Shown here in pieces: positions 22,866-28,573 of a DNA stretch of 64,000 bases. The stretch covers positions 124,001 to 188,000 of the forward strand of contig CATNEN010000028.1 of assembly GCA_950097015.1 (NCBI GenBank). Reading direction: 5' to 3'. The position numbers and the translations under genes were made by a program. The notes below the pieces were generated by a model, which was not told where the DNA came from, did not search any database, and was given only the letters and a program-made list of their open reading frames with translations. Position 1 is the stretch's first letter. Each line of letters begins with the position of its first letter. This DNA comes from Macrostomum hystrix. Its lineage: Eukaryota > Platyhelminthes > Macrostomidae.

Positions 22866-24981
22866 TTGATAGATAGATAGATAGATAGATAGATATATAG
22901 ATAGATAGATAGATAGATAGATAGATTTGTACCTCTTCTCTCGGGCTGACTCAGCGCTCCAAAGTACGATGACACACCCTCCGGGGAGAACGTGAGAATG
23001 TAGAACATCACTTCGCCAGCTTCGTTTCTCACTGGCGCAACCATCGTGTTGGAGACAAATCTGGTGCCTATGAAATGGTGAGAAGTGACGTTTGTGCATT
23101 CTTCAATAGTAGTGGCGTTACAAATTTACACATGGAAAAGCAACAGCAGCTTTATCAGCCATTTTGCCGCCCGTTTTTGTACTAAGGGGGGGAGTTTTCA
23201 CCCTTTAGAAATTTTTTGGCAGCGCCTGAATGCTAAACGCGTTGGGTGGTGACTGATTGGTTGACAGACTAGGCGATGGTGTCCTGTGGTTGAGCGGCAC
23301 CTAATATTTAGGCTTGATCAGTGAAATCGGAGAAATTCGCGTCAGGGTGTCCATAGTGGCCTAGTTCCACCTGTTGTAGCCCTTGAAGGTCCAGCAGTCC
23401 GTCTAGATCAGGGGTAGGCAAACTTATTTGCTGGCGTGCCAAAGAGAGAACCTAAAAGACGACAGCGGGCCGCATTGACTGTATAAATATGAGATAGGGG
23501 AGAGATGAGACACGGGAGAGATGAGACTCGGGAGAGATGAGACACAGGAGAGATTAGACACGGGAGAGATAAGACACGAGAGAGATGAAACAGGACACTG
23601 TAGATGTCAGAAGGGGCAACGGGCCGGATTTGGGAGCTTCGAGGGCCGCATCTGGCCCACGGGCCGGAGTTTGCCGACCCCTGGTCTAGATAAAGGACCA
23701 CCGAAGACTGAGATAATGCAGGCACATTCGGGTGACGATAAAATTTGAAGGCCTGGCAAGGCGCAATGCTAATTCGTGTATAGGGGTGTATGTAATACAC
23801 TAACGCTTATGGGAAAAATCCGACCTTCGGCCAGAATCATTAATTATATCGACGTCTGAAGGGCTGGCGACTTGATTCTTGCTTCAAAAGATGCGCAAGA
23901 AAAAGTTGGCCCGTGTTCTTTCTTTTGGTGTGCTTGCGTTGCTCCGTTCGGGTGCAGCACAAAAAAATTCAGGGGGGGGGAATTCTCCCTCCCCTTGGAA
24001 GTTCTACTATTAAAGAGGAGGCTTGAAGACCTGCGCTTGACGATCGCCTGAAGCGGTCGATCGAATATCAACAGGATTCATCAATGGTCAAGCAGTTTGT
24101 GAACTGCTCTTCTTCAATCTTAAAGGCCCACGGATTTTACATCGAATAGCATTTTGCTTTTCAATCGCTCACCGTCCTTTTTGTACAGAAGTATCTGGAC
24201 CTGCCTCTCGTCGCGGCATCCCAGCGCGTCCCTGAGATCGCTAATTGATTTCACGGTGGTGAGGGGGCCGTGCAGAAAGTCCATGCTCGCAGGCTGCTGC
24301 ATGACGTCGGCGCGAGTGTAGCCCACCAAATCGCAGAAGCCGTCGTTGCAGAAGATGACGGGCCGGTGGTCGAGGCTGCCGTTCGCAATGCAGAACTTGC
24401 GATCTTGGGTATGTAGTGATGGTAAGTTTCAACCTTCTGGTGTTATAACCTGTCTAATTTTTTGGCTCATTATTGACTTCAAGAAGTGTTGCGGAAAGGG
24501 TATCACTTCATGATACTTTACGCCTCTCGCACCAGCGGTCCCTGAGCTCGATTCCGCGGCGATGCCACATTCATTTGGGGCGCAGCCACGGAGAGAAAGC
24601 TTGGGGGCTTGTCGTGCAATTTACGCCCTTGAAGGCCAACCTCCAAGGCACAGTGGGAGTTTACACTGCCTGACAATGAGAAAGTCAGGGCAGATGTACA
24701 CACCTGTGTGCGTGTGTGCTCAGGAGTCAGCGGAGTGAGCAGGATTGCTTATTTGCAGGCTGCGGGTCTAGTGTCACCAAATAATTTGCCATCGCCCGCA
24801 GCCCTCCTGCAATTATTTAACTCGCAGAACTTTGGAAGCAGAGAGTTTTTTTCATTATTTTTATTTTAAGCCGAGAGATCAGGAAATAACAAAGATATAA
24901 CTCACTCTGTCCATCGAACTTGCGAATCAAAGTGTCCAGGAAGGTGTTCTGAGGCGCTATGTGTCCTCTTCTGACTGGCAT
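5349..24981 (-). CDS. erg: ERG-type voltage-gated potassium channel (KCNH2/6/7, seizure)
   Basis: This encodes the pore-forming subunit of an ERG potassium channel of the plasma membrane, which sets repolarisation in excitable cells. Twelve exons join with matching phases: 24981-24906, 24403-24173, 23067-22933, 16927-16550, 16471-16284, 15774-15580, 9471-9235, 8504-8277, 7901-7324, 7129-6826, 6606-5977 and 5741-5349 (1190 aa). Exon 1 encodes the ERG start [17 protein letters not shown]. Exons 2-3 encode the PAS domain ([10 protein letters not shown]; residues about 26-135). Exons 4-5 are a Gly/Ser-rich linker, and exon 6 encodes LPEYKLQ plus S1. Exon 7 encodes S2-S3 ([17 protein letters not shown]), and exon 8 encodes S4-S5 with the arginine sensor [18 protein letters not shown]. 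Exon 9 encodes the pore (SVGFGN), S6 and C-linker, and exon 10 completes the cyclic-nucleotide-binding homology domain ([16 protein letters not shown]). Exon 12 encodes a coiled coil (about 1113-1145). The 9472-15579 intron contains the Ty3 element. The 6826/6606 junction is the least certain. No frame break is seen, so the gene appears functional. Confidence 0.95.
5760..5960. repeat. 21-bp minisatellite filling an ERG intron
   Basis: About nine copies of a 21-bp unit (AACATTCAGCATCTGATGCC and variants) occupy almost the whole 235-nt intron (5742-5976) before the last ERG exon. The array appears intronic because the good donor CAG|GTCAGT lies at 5977/5976 and the acceptor CCGCAG lies at 5742. 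Confidence 0.9.
6607..6818. repeat. 20-bp minisatellite filling an ERG intron
   Basis: About ten copies of GTCACTCCGGGAGAGACTGT lie between the ERG cyclic-nucleotide-binding exon and the next C-terminal exon. The 20-bp period would shift frame in each copy and creates stops, so the array must be spliced out. On the minus strand some units read TCTCTCCCAG, which looks like a 3' splice site. The real acceptor TCTCTCTCTCAG sits at its end. Confidence 0.9.
9681..10618. repeat. 40/42-bp minisatellite in ERG intron, left part
   Basis: Eighteen virtually identical 40-bp units (CATTAATGGAGGACATGTAC...) run to about 10400. They grade into a related 42-bp form (CATTCAATGGAACACATGTA...). The array is interrupted at 10618 by the Ty3 element and resumes at 15331, so both halves were once a single array. 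Confidence 0.95.
10619..10841 (-). repeat. 3' LTR of the Ty3 element
   Basis: The 223-bp LTR starts TGTAACACGCGG and ends CCGTTACA on the plus strand (TGT...ACA termini). It is identical by eye to the other LTR except for G instead of A near 10837. Confidence 0.95.
10842..10851 (-). other. Polypurine tract of the Ty3 element
   Basis: On the minus strand the purine run GGGGGAGAAA directly abuts the 3' LTR. This is the expected site for plus-strand DNA priming. Confidence 0.85.
10968..14540 (-). CDS. pol: Ty3/gypsy Pol polyprotein
   Basis: This open frame of about 1190 codons overlaps the end of gag in the -1 frame, so Pol is probably made by programmed -1 frameshifting. Visible domains in order are: aspartic protease with ALIDSGS (DSG in place of DTG); reverse transcriptase with YMDD catalytic box; RNase H (LYTDAS...[14 protein letters not shown]); and integrase. 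The integrase has an HHCC zinc region (CQECQTC) and a D-D-E catalytic core ([23 protein letters not shown]). The order RT-RNase H-integrase defines the Ty3 class. No stop or frameshift interrupts it, consistent with a young copy. The exact Pol N-terminus after frameshifting is not determined, and the first residues of the open frame are likely untranslated. Confidence 0.95.
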   Translation of the reverse strand: MRQHRDRRSEGRGQLTAGDGPRPGSEAGLGGFRLLRGSQCEETARGNLLELQPTRPPRQKLQEAVGKRQRPGRSPQPWPVLSAGPSVSGLFRGAEGGGAGTVGSSAAAVVIRPNPATSKLQCKIGGADVMALIDSGSQVSIVDKQVLQRMQRVQLESVHLELRAVNQQAVPVRQVASLAVSLGSIERQHPFYVSEGLVAAVIIGLDFIKASNMCLDFSDSAEAPPKSSCVMDGVSHLDADSQLEDLEEKLVPDFSTKEVDLPVVKDPDIRALVHEFSDIFSRRPGLTDRHEHSIPLIDDVPVRIPPRKLPVHWEPEVNKLIQELLDNDIIEESDSPYVAPPVYVRKKNGDLRLTIDYRELNKKTVRSAQGIPQMDFVKDKLAGNEIFSVIDLNGGYFQIPMKPEDRQKTAFSPGPGMPLYQFKRMPQGVCGGPSSFTILMNRVFKGAEQTFTYMDDTLCFSKSKAEHLQHLREVFEKIRGAGLTVRGSKCQLGLPEVTFLGTVFSAKGATVSPEKVHAIQEWPEPQSPTQVRQFLGLCNQYRKYVPSFSDIAGPLHRLTSKTEKFEWTDECGTAFRRLKEALQQPPIIGHPDFSKDFQLYTDASNTGVGIVLKQGDQVIEYCSRALTAPEKGYSTVEKECLAILHALKTYRHYLLGRHFTVFTDHCPLTFLNSQRVDSHGRLGRWRLLLQEFAFTIKYTKGVDNVEADGLSRMHEGHCETIGASSATELQPQVSNRELRQAQRADPKLQLVIEALQNDSGTRPRWSDSRLRHLSRIWRKLRIQDGLLCRVFNDAAGPREVPVIPELLQRQFLTDFHEGIGGHFGPEKMADTLKQTAYWPGLQSDAVSFCQECQTCQLKKAQHRPAAPLGEMPIGKPWQTVAVDVLKVPTSDRGNSYLLVMQDQFSKFLTAVPMPDQTAKTIVDAAVKVFSLFGVPSVIHSDQGANFESELFQETLQALGIRKTRTTPYHPQGNGLVERGNKSLLQLLRLFAETESSWEEQLPLVVLSYNSRVHSSTKVAPLTVMTGRDPQLPPKVQSSERQFDIGTYSALLERRLARIREFIEENLVVAGQQQKAAHDKKAADLPQFPQGAEVLLSIEMRRSKLAPYWEPGWTVLEQRGHSVCIRRAFGNRPVRWVHVNRLRRRFVALPDTEQLRQQPVSHEVASETRQAERRYPERERRPPDFFGVSGE
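14297..15088 (-). CDS. gag: Ty3/gypsy Gag protein
   Basis: A 263-residue frame begins at the ATG at 15088, seven bases after the primer binding site. The N-terminal two-thirds resembles the helical capsid domain of retrotransposon Gag ([20 protein letters not shown]). A basic C-terminus contains one CCHC zinc knuckle, [14 protein letters not shown], for RNA packaging. It ends at 14297, about 240 nt inside the pol frame. It is intact. Confidence 0.93.
   Translation of the reverse strand: MAEGSHRAIPRTFSSGNFKEWLQRFELCAAANKWTNDKHLHLPTFLDGGALAVFLELGDKDKSDYSQVTHALTEAFHPESQHFLALEAFESRKLLPGEPPRLFLYHLKQLLKDAGVSNKNATDTMLTHHFIRGLPADVSRQIRADASVKTVSDALARAQLLLELPSATTDGSRPPLAAAAGTTCGSTETADLRAAVSSLQATVQDLAAKLGSEASDSCAVRSARRQREVTCWNCNQRGHLARNCKKPSGNGNGRGGARNPGQF
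15095..15105 (-). other. Primer binding site for initiator tRNA-Met
   Basis: Two bases after the 5' LTR the minus strand reads TGGTAGCAGAG. This is exactly complementary to the 3' end of metazoan initiator tRNA-Met (CTCTGCTACCA), the expected primer for minus-strand synthesis. Confidence 0.88.
15108..15330 (-). repeat. 5' LTR of the Ty3 element
   Basis: This 223-bp LTR pairs with 10619-10841 and is upstream of gag on the coding strand, so it would carry the promoter. It differs from the other LTR at one base (CCATTACA end). Confidence 0.95.
15331..15530. repeat. 42-bp minisatellite in ERG intron, right part
   Basis: About five 42-bp units (CGGAACACATGTACCAGAAA...) continue the array broken by the Ty3 insertion at 10618. 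They carry the second copy of the AACG target duplication. Confidence 0.93.
17455..17650 (+). mobile_element. SINE family 1 body (ERG intron)
   Basis: It contains GAGCAAGACACT, ACACTTAATTTCCC, GCTACCAGCATAAGCTGGGG and CCAGTCCACGGACTGAACAG. The same ordered blocks occur at 19470-19640 and, inverted and more complete, at 46853-47118. The blocks resemble the conserved cores of tRNA-derived SINEs of marine invertebrates. Confidence 0.6.
18290..18785. repeat. Diverged ~37-40-bp tandem repeat
   Basis: About twelve diverged units share GATTGCGTGACGTTTCGAG and TTTTGAGACGTTTT. The array lies in the 6-kb ERG intron (16928-22932) and is less homogeneous than the other arrays here. Confidence 0.85.
19470..19640 (+). 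mobile_element. SINE family 1 body, second copy in ERG intron
   Basis: The shared blocks are CCTGAGCAAGATACTTAATT, CGGTTCACCTAGCTGGG and CACCAGTCCGTGGACTGAAA. It has no clear tRNA head, so it is a 5'-truncated or decayed copy. Confidence 0.55.
21148..21176. repeat. (CTG)n microsatellite
   Basis: About nine CTG triplets lie in a GC-rich patch (about 21050-21430) of the ERG intron. They create leucine or alanine runs in chance open frames. No gene is supported. Confidence 0.9.
21705..22300. repeat. 39-bp minisatellite (ERG intron)
   Basis: About fifteen copies of a 39-bp unit (ATTAGCAATCCATTCTAATC...) are present. Because 39 is divisible by three, a 197-codon plus-strand frame stays open and repeats a 13-residue unit. 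It has no ATG-based gene context and runs antisense within an ERG intron, so it is treated as non-coding. Confidence 0.95.
22574..22926. repeat. (GATA)n microsatellite
   Basis: About 85 GATA units with a few TTGA and TATA interruptions end 7 bp before the donor of ERG exon 3 (22933/22932), on the intron side. Confidence 0.98.
23409..23683. mobile_element. Non-autonomous hAT-type MITE with 8-bp target duplication
   Basis: This 275-bp element starts CAGGGGTAGGCAAACT and ends with the inverse AGTTTGCCGACCCCTG. The exact 8-bp duplication GTCTAGAT flanks it at 23401-23408 and 23684-23691. The termini and the GGGCCGCATCTGGCCCACGG subterminal block match the hAT (Charlie-like) signature. The interior is a 17-bp minisatellite (GGGAGAGATGAGACAC), with no transposase. 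It lies in the ERG intron 23068-24172. Confidence 0.88.
24480..24815 (+). mobile_element. SINE family 2 copy (ERG intron 1)
   Basis: It shares long blocks with 49215-49675: CCCTGAGCTCGATT, GCCACATTCATTTGG, GGCCAACCTCCAAGGCACAG, GAGAAAGTCAGGGCAGATGT and a tail of CAGCCCTCCTGCAATTATT. The two copies are clearly homologous, and shorter pieces occur near 54615 and 59105. Confidence 0.75.
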
Positions 24982-25992
24982 ATTTTGCTTACAAAAGTGC
25001 GGCAGAAAGATAAAAACTTTCTAAGAACTGAAATATTTGAATTTACTGCCTTTACTTATAGGTAGACATCTTTCTTGTTTGAATTCGACAAAAAGTTCAT
25101 ATCTGTGATTGACTGTAGTTAAACAAAATTAATTTTCCCAGATCGTCTGGGTCTGCTGATTTATAGAAAATGGCTAGATTTTAGCCTTAGATTTTTTAAT
25201 AAGTACGCAGCAAGTCGCAAATCCTACATTTATTTAAAGGAAGCTTAACATATGTCAAGTTCGTTGGGCTTGTTGTACGTTCCCGTCTGCTGTACAAAGC
25301 TGGCCAGGGAAGTACAGCATTGGCGCAGAGCTAGGGAACGCGCGGCAGAAGAGAAGAGAGAGAGCTTGTGATGCCATTGGAAGGCAGATACAAGTTATTG
25401 GATAGCATATTTATCAAAGCAAAAACTCTAACCATAGAACTATGTCGTATACGTAGCATTTATTTTGTAGATATTTATAATAATAATAAAGTTACATCGG
25501 AGTTAATCAACATAGCTCGCGTAGAAGAGCATACAATGTGATATTTCAATACACGCAGCGTTTCCAGATGCCGCACATTCAAATTGCATGACGGAATTAG
25601 ACTTTTTTGTGAAGCGTAATTCATTATTTTATTTGCACTTAGCATTGTCGTAACAGCCAGGAAATGGCAGGTAGAAATCTGAAATAGAAAGCTAATTATT
25701 GTAGGCAGGAAATACGTGGCAGGGGTACTCACTTTATTACCAGCGGCCGTGTGACTTTTTTCTATTTTGCTTTTCACACACGGGAGTCGATCAATAGGCA
25801 AAAAGCAAGCGGTACAGGGCCAGGTATGGACATTTTTGCGAGTAGCATGGCATTAGCTAGAGATGGCGTTGGGATGAGAAAGAGACAGAACAATGGTCGG
25901 CAACTAAAATGGTAAAATATAAAGCAGACGATTTCCATTGATTGAGGCGTGAGCAGCTGTATGCTAGGAAATATCAATAGAAGGCAATAGCA

Positions 25993-26514
25993 ATGCTAGG
26001 AAAGCGCAAAGTACAACTGAACGGGTTTGCTACCGTGCAAAGCGGCTATTACCTCGGCCACTGCGGCGTTTGCGCTAGCGTCGCTAGGGAAGCGAAGGAT
26101 GTGCGATTCGACGCATCATCGGCTGTAACGGAGCTTCTGGCGCGCGGTGAAGGTCGCAAAGCCTACATAACAGTGACGCACAAGGGCCTGAAACTACACC
26201 TGACCGGTACAGGGGAGAATCAGCTCTCTACACCTGAGAGGATCGCTTACTACTGTGCAGCGGCCGGCGGCCAGGAACGCATCTTTGCCTGGGTCGACCA
26301 GCTCGCGTCCTCGTCGACCACGTCAACTCGGCAGTTTGTTTGCCACGCTGTTGCGTTTCACCGAGCAGAGCAGGCAGTGGAAATGGTGGCGCTGACGCGG
26401 CACTTCTTGGCGGCCGCCTATCGCGACTGGCGCGACGTTCGGCGACGACTGGCTGACAAGTCGGAAGCGGGCAGCTTGACATCAGCTGCAGCCTCAATTA
26501 GGGGCACTCTATAG
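25993..26514 (+). CDS. FAM43-like PTB/PID domain protein
   Basis: A single-exon 173-residue protein is almost entirely one phosphotyrosine-binding-like domain. The start MLGKRKVQLNGF and first strand YYLGHCGV align with the onset of FAM43 PTB domains. The middle RIAYYCAAAGGQERIFAWVDQL and RQFVCHAVAF match the conserved R-I-x-Y-C...FAWV...CHAV pattern, and a long C-terminal helix follows (RHFLAAAYRDWRDVRRRL). Vertebrate FAM43 proteins have long C-terminal tails, which are absent here. The role is likely as an adaptor in endocytic or signalling complexes, inferred only from the fold. The ATG was chosen because it is the first in frame. AATAAA follows at 26523, 9 nt after the stop, as a possible polyadenylation signal. 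The gene is head to head with ERG, 1.0 kb apart. It could be another PTB family. Confidence 0.6.
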   Translation: MLGKRKVQLNGFATVQSGYYLGHCGVCASVAREAKDVRFDASSAVTELLARGEGRKAYITVTHKGLKLHLTGTGENQLSTPERIAYYCAAAGGQERIFAWVDQLASSSTTSTRQFVCHAVAFHRAEQAVEMVALTRHFLAAAYRDWRDVRRRLADKSEAGSLTSAAASIRGTL

Positions 26515-26528
26515 ATGAAGTTAATAAA

Positions 26529-27060
26529 CATATCGCTTCTTACACGATGCATCCCGGAGTATACTAAAAAATACAGTATTCATCAAATTTAAATGAATTT
26601 TATGCCTGAAGTTTCGTCTCTTGCCTAAAAAGATAGTTTTGCTATCACAGATGCTTTTAGCAACAAATTTTAGTATAGTATATGCAACTGAGAGTAATGA
26701 GCGAGCGCAATGTGTCATTCTCGCTCTGAAACTTTTGAAACTTAGATTTCGATGGCAAATTGTATGAAGACAATTTAAAAGCAAGAAGAATAAAAAATTT
26801 TTATATTATATACTAAAAATGAAATGGTTGCTTGGTTACTTTATATATACTAAATCGTAATGTCTAAAAAAGGAAATTATTTTGCAGATAGACCGCGGTC
26901 CGAGCATTTGCCGAAAAGGACCGAAACGAACCATTTTTTGTTATTTATTTATTTTTTATGCACTGCAAAATATTTTTTAGGATAATATTTTTTCCCGTAC
27001 TGGCTCGCTAGGGCTTCAATGCTCTGGCAGTTGGACAGATCCCTAAAGTTTTCAGTTCCC
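26529..27060. other. AT-rich stretch with Helitron 5'-end remnants
   Basis: This gene-free DNA includes ATATACTAAAAATGAAATGG at about 26807 and a second TATATATACTAAATCG at about 26842. They match the 5' ends of the Helitron copies at 43718-44565. Nothing else is recognised. Confidence 0.45.
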
Positions 27061-27410
27061 CGAAGGCCCTCTTTGAGCTTCGCACTGTACGTGATCCTGT
27101 ACGTGTTCTTGACATTCCTGCTCCAGTTGATGTGGCTCTTCGCGTTGGTCGGTCTAAACGCAGAAGCGGATGAAGCGGTGGTCGGAAATGCAATCCGCCT
27201 CGTCCCAGCCCGACAACGCAGACAGAATTGCCGGAGTGGCAATAGTCATTGTGGTGTCAATGACGTCAGCTCAACGAGTACCATTGTTGAACCTCACCTC
27301 AATTTGGTTGAGTGCGTGTGAAGATGAGGAGCTCAAACTTCCCGACAAACGAGCAGCGTGCGAGTCCGTGAGATTTGCTACTCCAATAATTACATCCTTG
27401 CCCTAGCCCC
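27060..27410 (-). pseudogene. Decayed non-LTR retrotransposon endonuclease fragment
   Basis: Read on the minus strand, one frame gives a passage matching the C-terminal half of the R1/Jockey-type apurinic-like endonuclease. It includes DSHAARLSGSL, then (after an in-frame stop) ADVIDTTMTIATPAI and SGWDEADCISDHRFIRF. The SDHR motif is the conserved catalytic-site end of this family. A stop inside the domain and the absence of a reverse transcriptase downstream show that it is dead. The assignment is from motif memory only. Confidence 0.5.
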
Positions 27411-27579
27411 CGACTCCTGGCACCAGCCGCACCATATACAGGAGGGCCTTATACAGTGAGACTGCGGTTGGCCTGCACTGCATCTATGAATCTATGAGCA
27501 GTTATCTATGAATAGTAACTCACAATTTCTGTCCTTTATAGCCTAGCTCACACTCTATCATTCTGGTCTATCTTATTCT

Positions 27580-28150
27580 CTAAATCTTGTTGCCGAACTT
27601 GACGGCTAAAGTGCTTCCATTGCGCATGAACGCACAGTCAGGAGCAGGCACTGCAAATACCCTCAGGCGATCTGGGACACCGCGTTCGGCACGCACAGGG
27701 CATGTGTCAGCATGGTGCAACAGATAGGCTGCCAGACGATGAGATCCAAACCAGCTATCGAGAACCAGCAGAGAGAAGGAGGTAGCCAAGATCAGCATGT
27801 ACCGGCATGACTCAACCAGAACTTTCTCGTTCAATGAGAGCCCATCAACATCGCAAGCCTATTCCAAACTTATCATTCATAATTCTGCTGGAATGTATAG
27901 AAAGAAAGTAACAGACATACTGTACTCGTTAACTCTTGATTCTATATCGTGCACTTTTGGCTGGCATGTACGACCGTATCGACGGAAAAAACGCGTCCTT
28001 GGAACAACACCAGCTCATCGTCAACGCTGAGTTTCTTTTCTGGCATGTATATGGACGCTCCTGCGGATCTCAGACACGAAGGTGATAAAAGGGTCTCGTC
28101 TTTGCTAATGCAGGATCGATACGATAGATTTAAATTTGGTACAGTCATAG
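27580..28150 (-). pseudogene. Decayed piggyBac-like transposase
   Basis: Pieces appear in the order expected for piggyBac transposases on the minus strand. KLSVDDELVLFQGR (about 28030-27985) corresponds to the first catalytic-aspartate block. A frameshift follows, then RRYGRTCQPKVHDI. Finally LLVLDSWFGSHRLAAYLL (second aspartate block), PVRAERGVPDRLR and NGSTLAVKFGNKI (27834-27580) appear. The aspartate usual in the last W-x-D-K type motif is asparagine here. Frameshift, a stop and lost termini make this a fossil. No terminal repeats or TTAA duplication were identified. Confidence 0.6.
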
Positions 28151-28501
28151 AAGCGTAACAGGCTGATTATCTGCTGGAACCTGTCTCTGAACAAACAGAT
28201 GATCTGCTAGAAAAACGGAGTAGTTGTGTAGTTTAATGGGTTCGAACTACAATTTTTTGCAAAGGGTTGGCTCAACCGGGCTGTTTCGTTCTGTTTGTCA
28301 CTTGTAAAAATAACAAATAACAACAAATGTGCATAAAATCCAATACCAATTTATAGTTTTTACATATTGTTAGGACAGAATTCTAGCTATCGCGTGGGTC
28401 TTAATTACTGACTGGTCAGGTTCATTAAGTCGTATATTTTAGTAGAAGCAATCGAAAAGCTATCAGAATTATAAATTTGCTTTAATGCGCAATGCGGAGT
28501 A

Positions 28502-28573
28502 GGGGATGTAGCTCAGAGGTAGAGCGTTCGCTTCGCATGTGAAAGGTCTCGGGTTCGAACCCCGACTTCTCCA
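28502..28573 (+). tRNA. tRNA-Ala (anticodon CGC)
   Basis: The 72-nt sequence folds as a full cloverleaf: acceptor GGGGATG/CTTCTCC (one G-T wobble and one T-T mismatch), D arm GCTC-AGAGGTA-GAGC, and anticodon arm TTCGC-TTCGCAT-GTGAA with anticodon CGC. The T arm is TCGGG-TTCGAAC-CCCGA (perfect) and the discriminator base is A. A TTTT terminator follows at 28580. There is no intron and no SINE-like tail. The acceptor mismatch leaves slight doubt whether it is functional. Confidence 0.88.

Noticed and set aside
22610-23099. Tyr/Ser/Leu/Ile-rich minus frames
   Set aside because: They are the (GATA)n microsatellite translated. Only the part from 22933 to 23067 is a real ERG exon.
28230-28300. Second tRNA-like sequence near GGGTTCGAACTAC
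   Set aside because: Only a T-arm-like loop is present. I could not fold an acceptor or anticodon arm, so it was not called.
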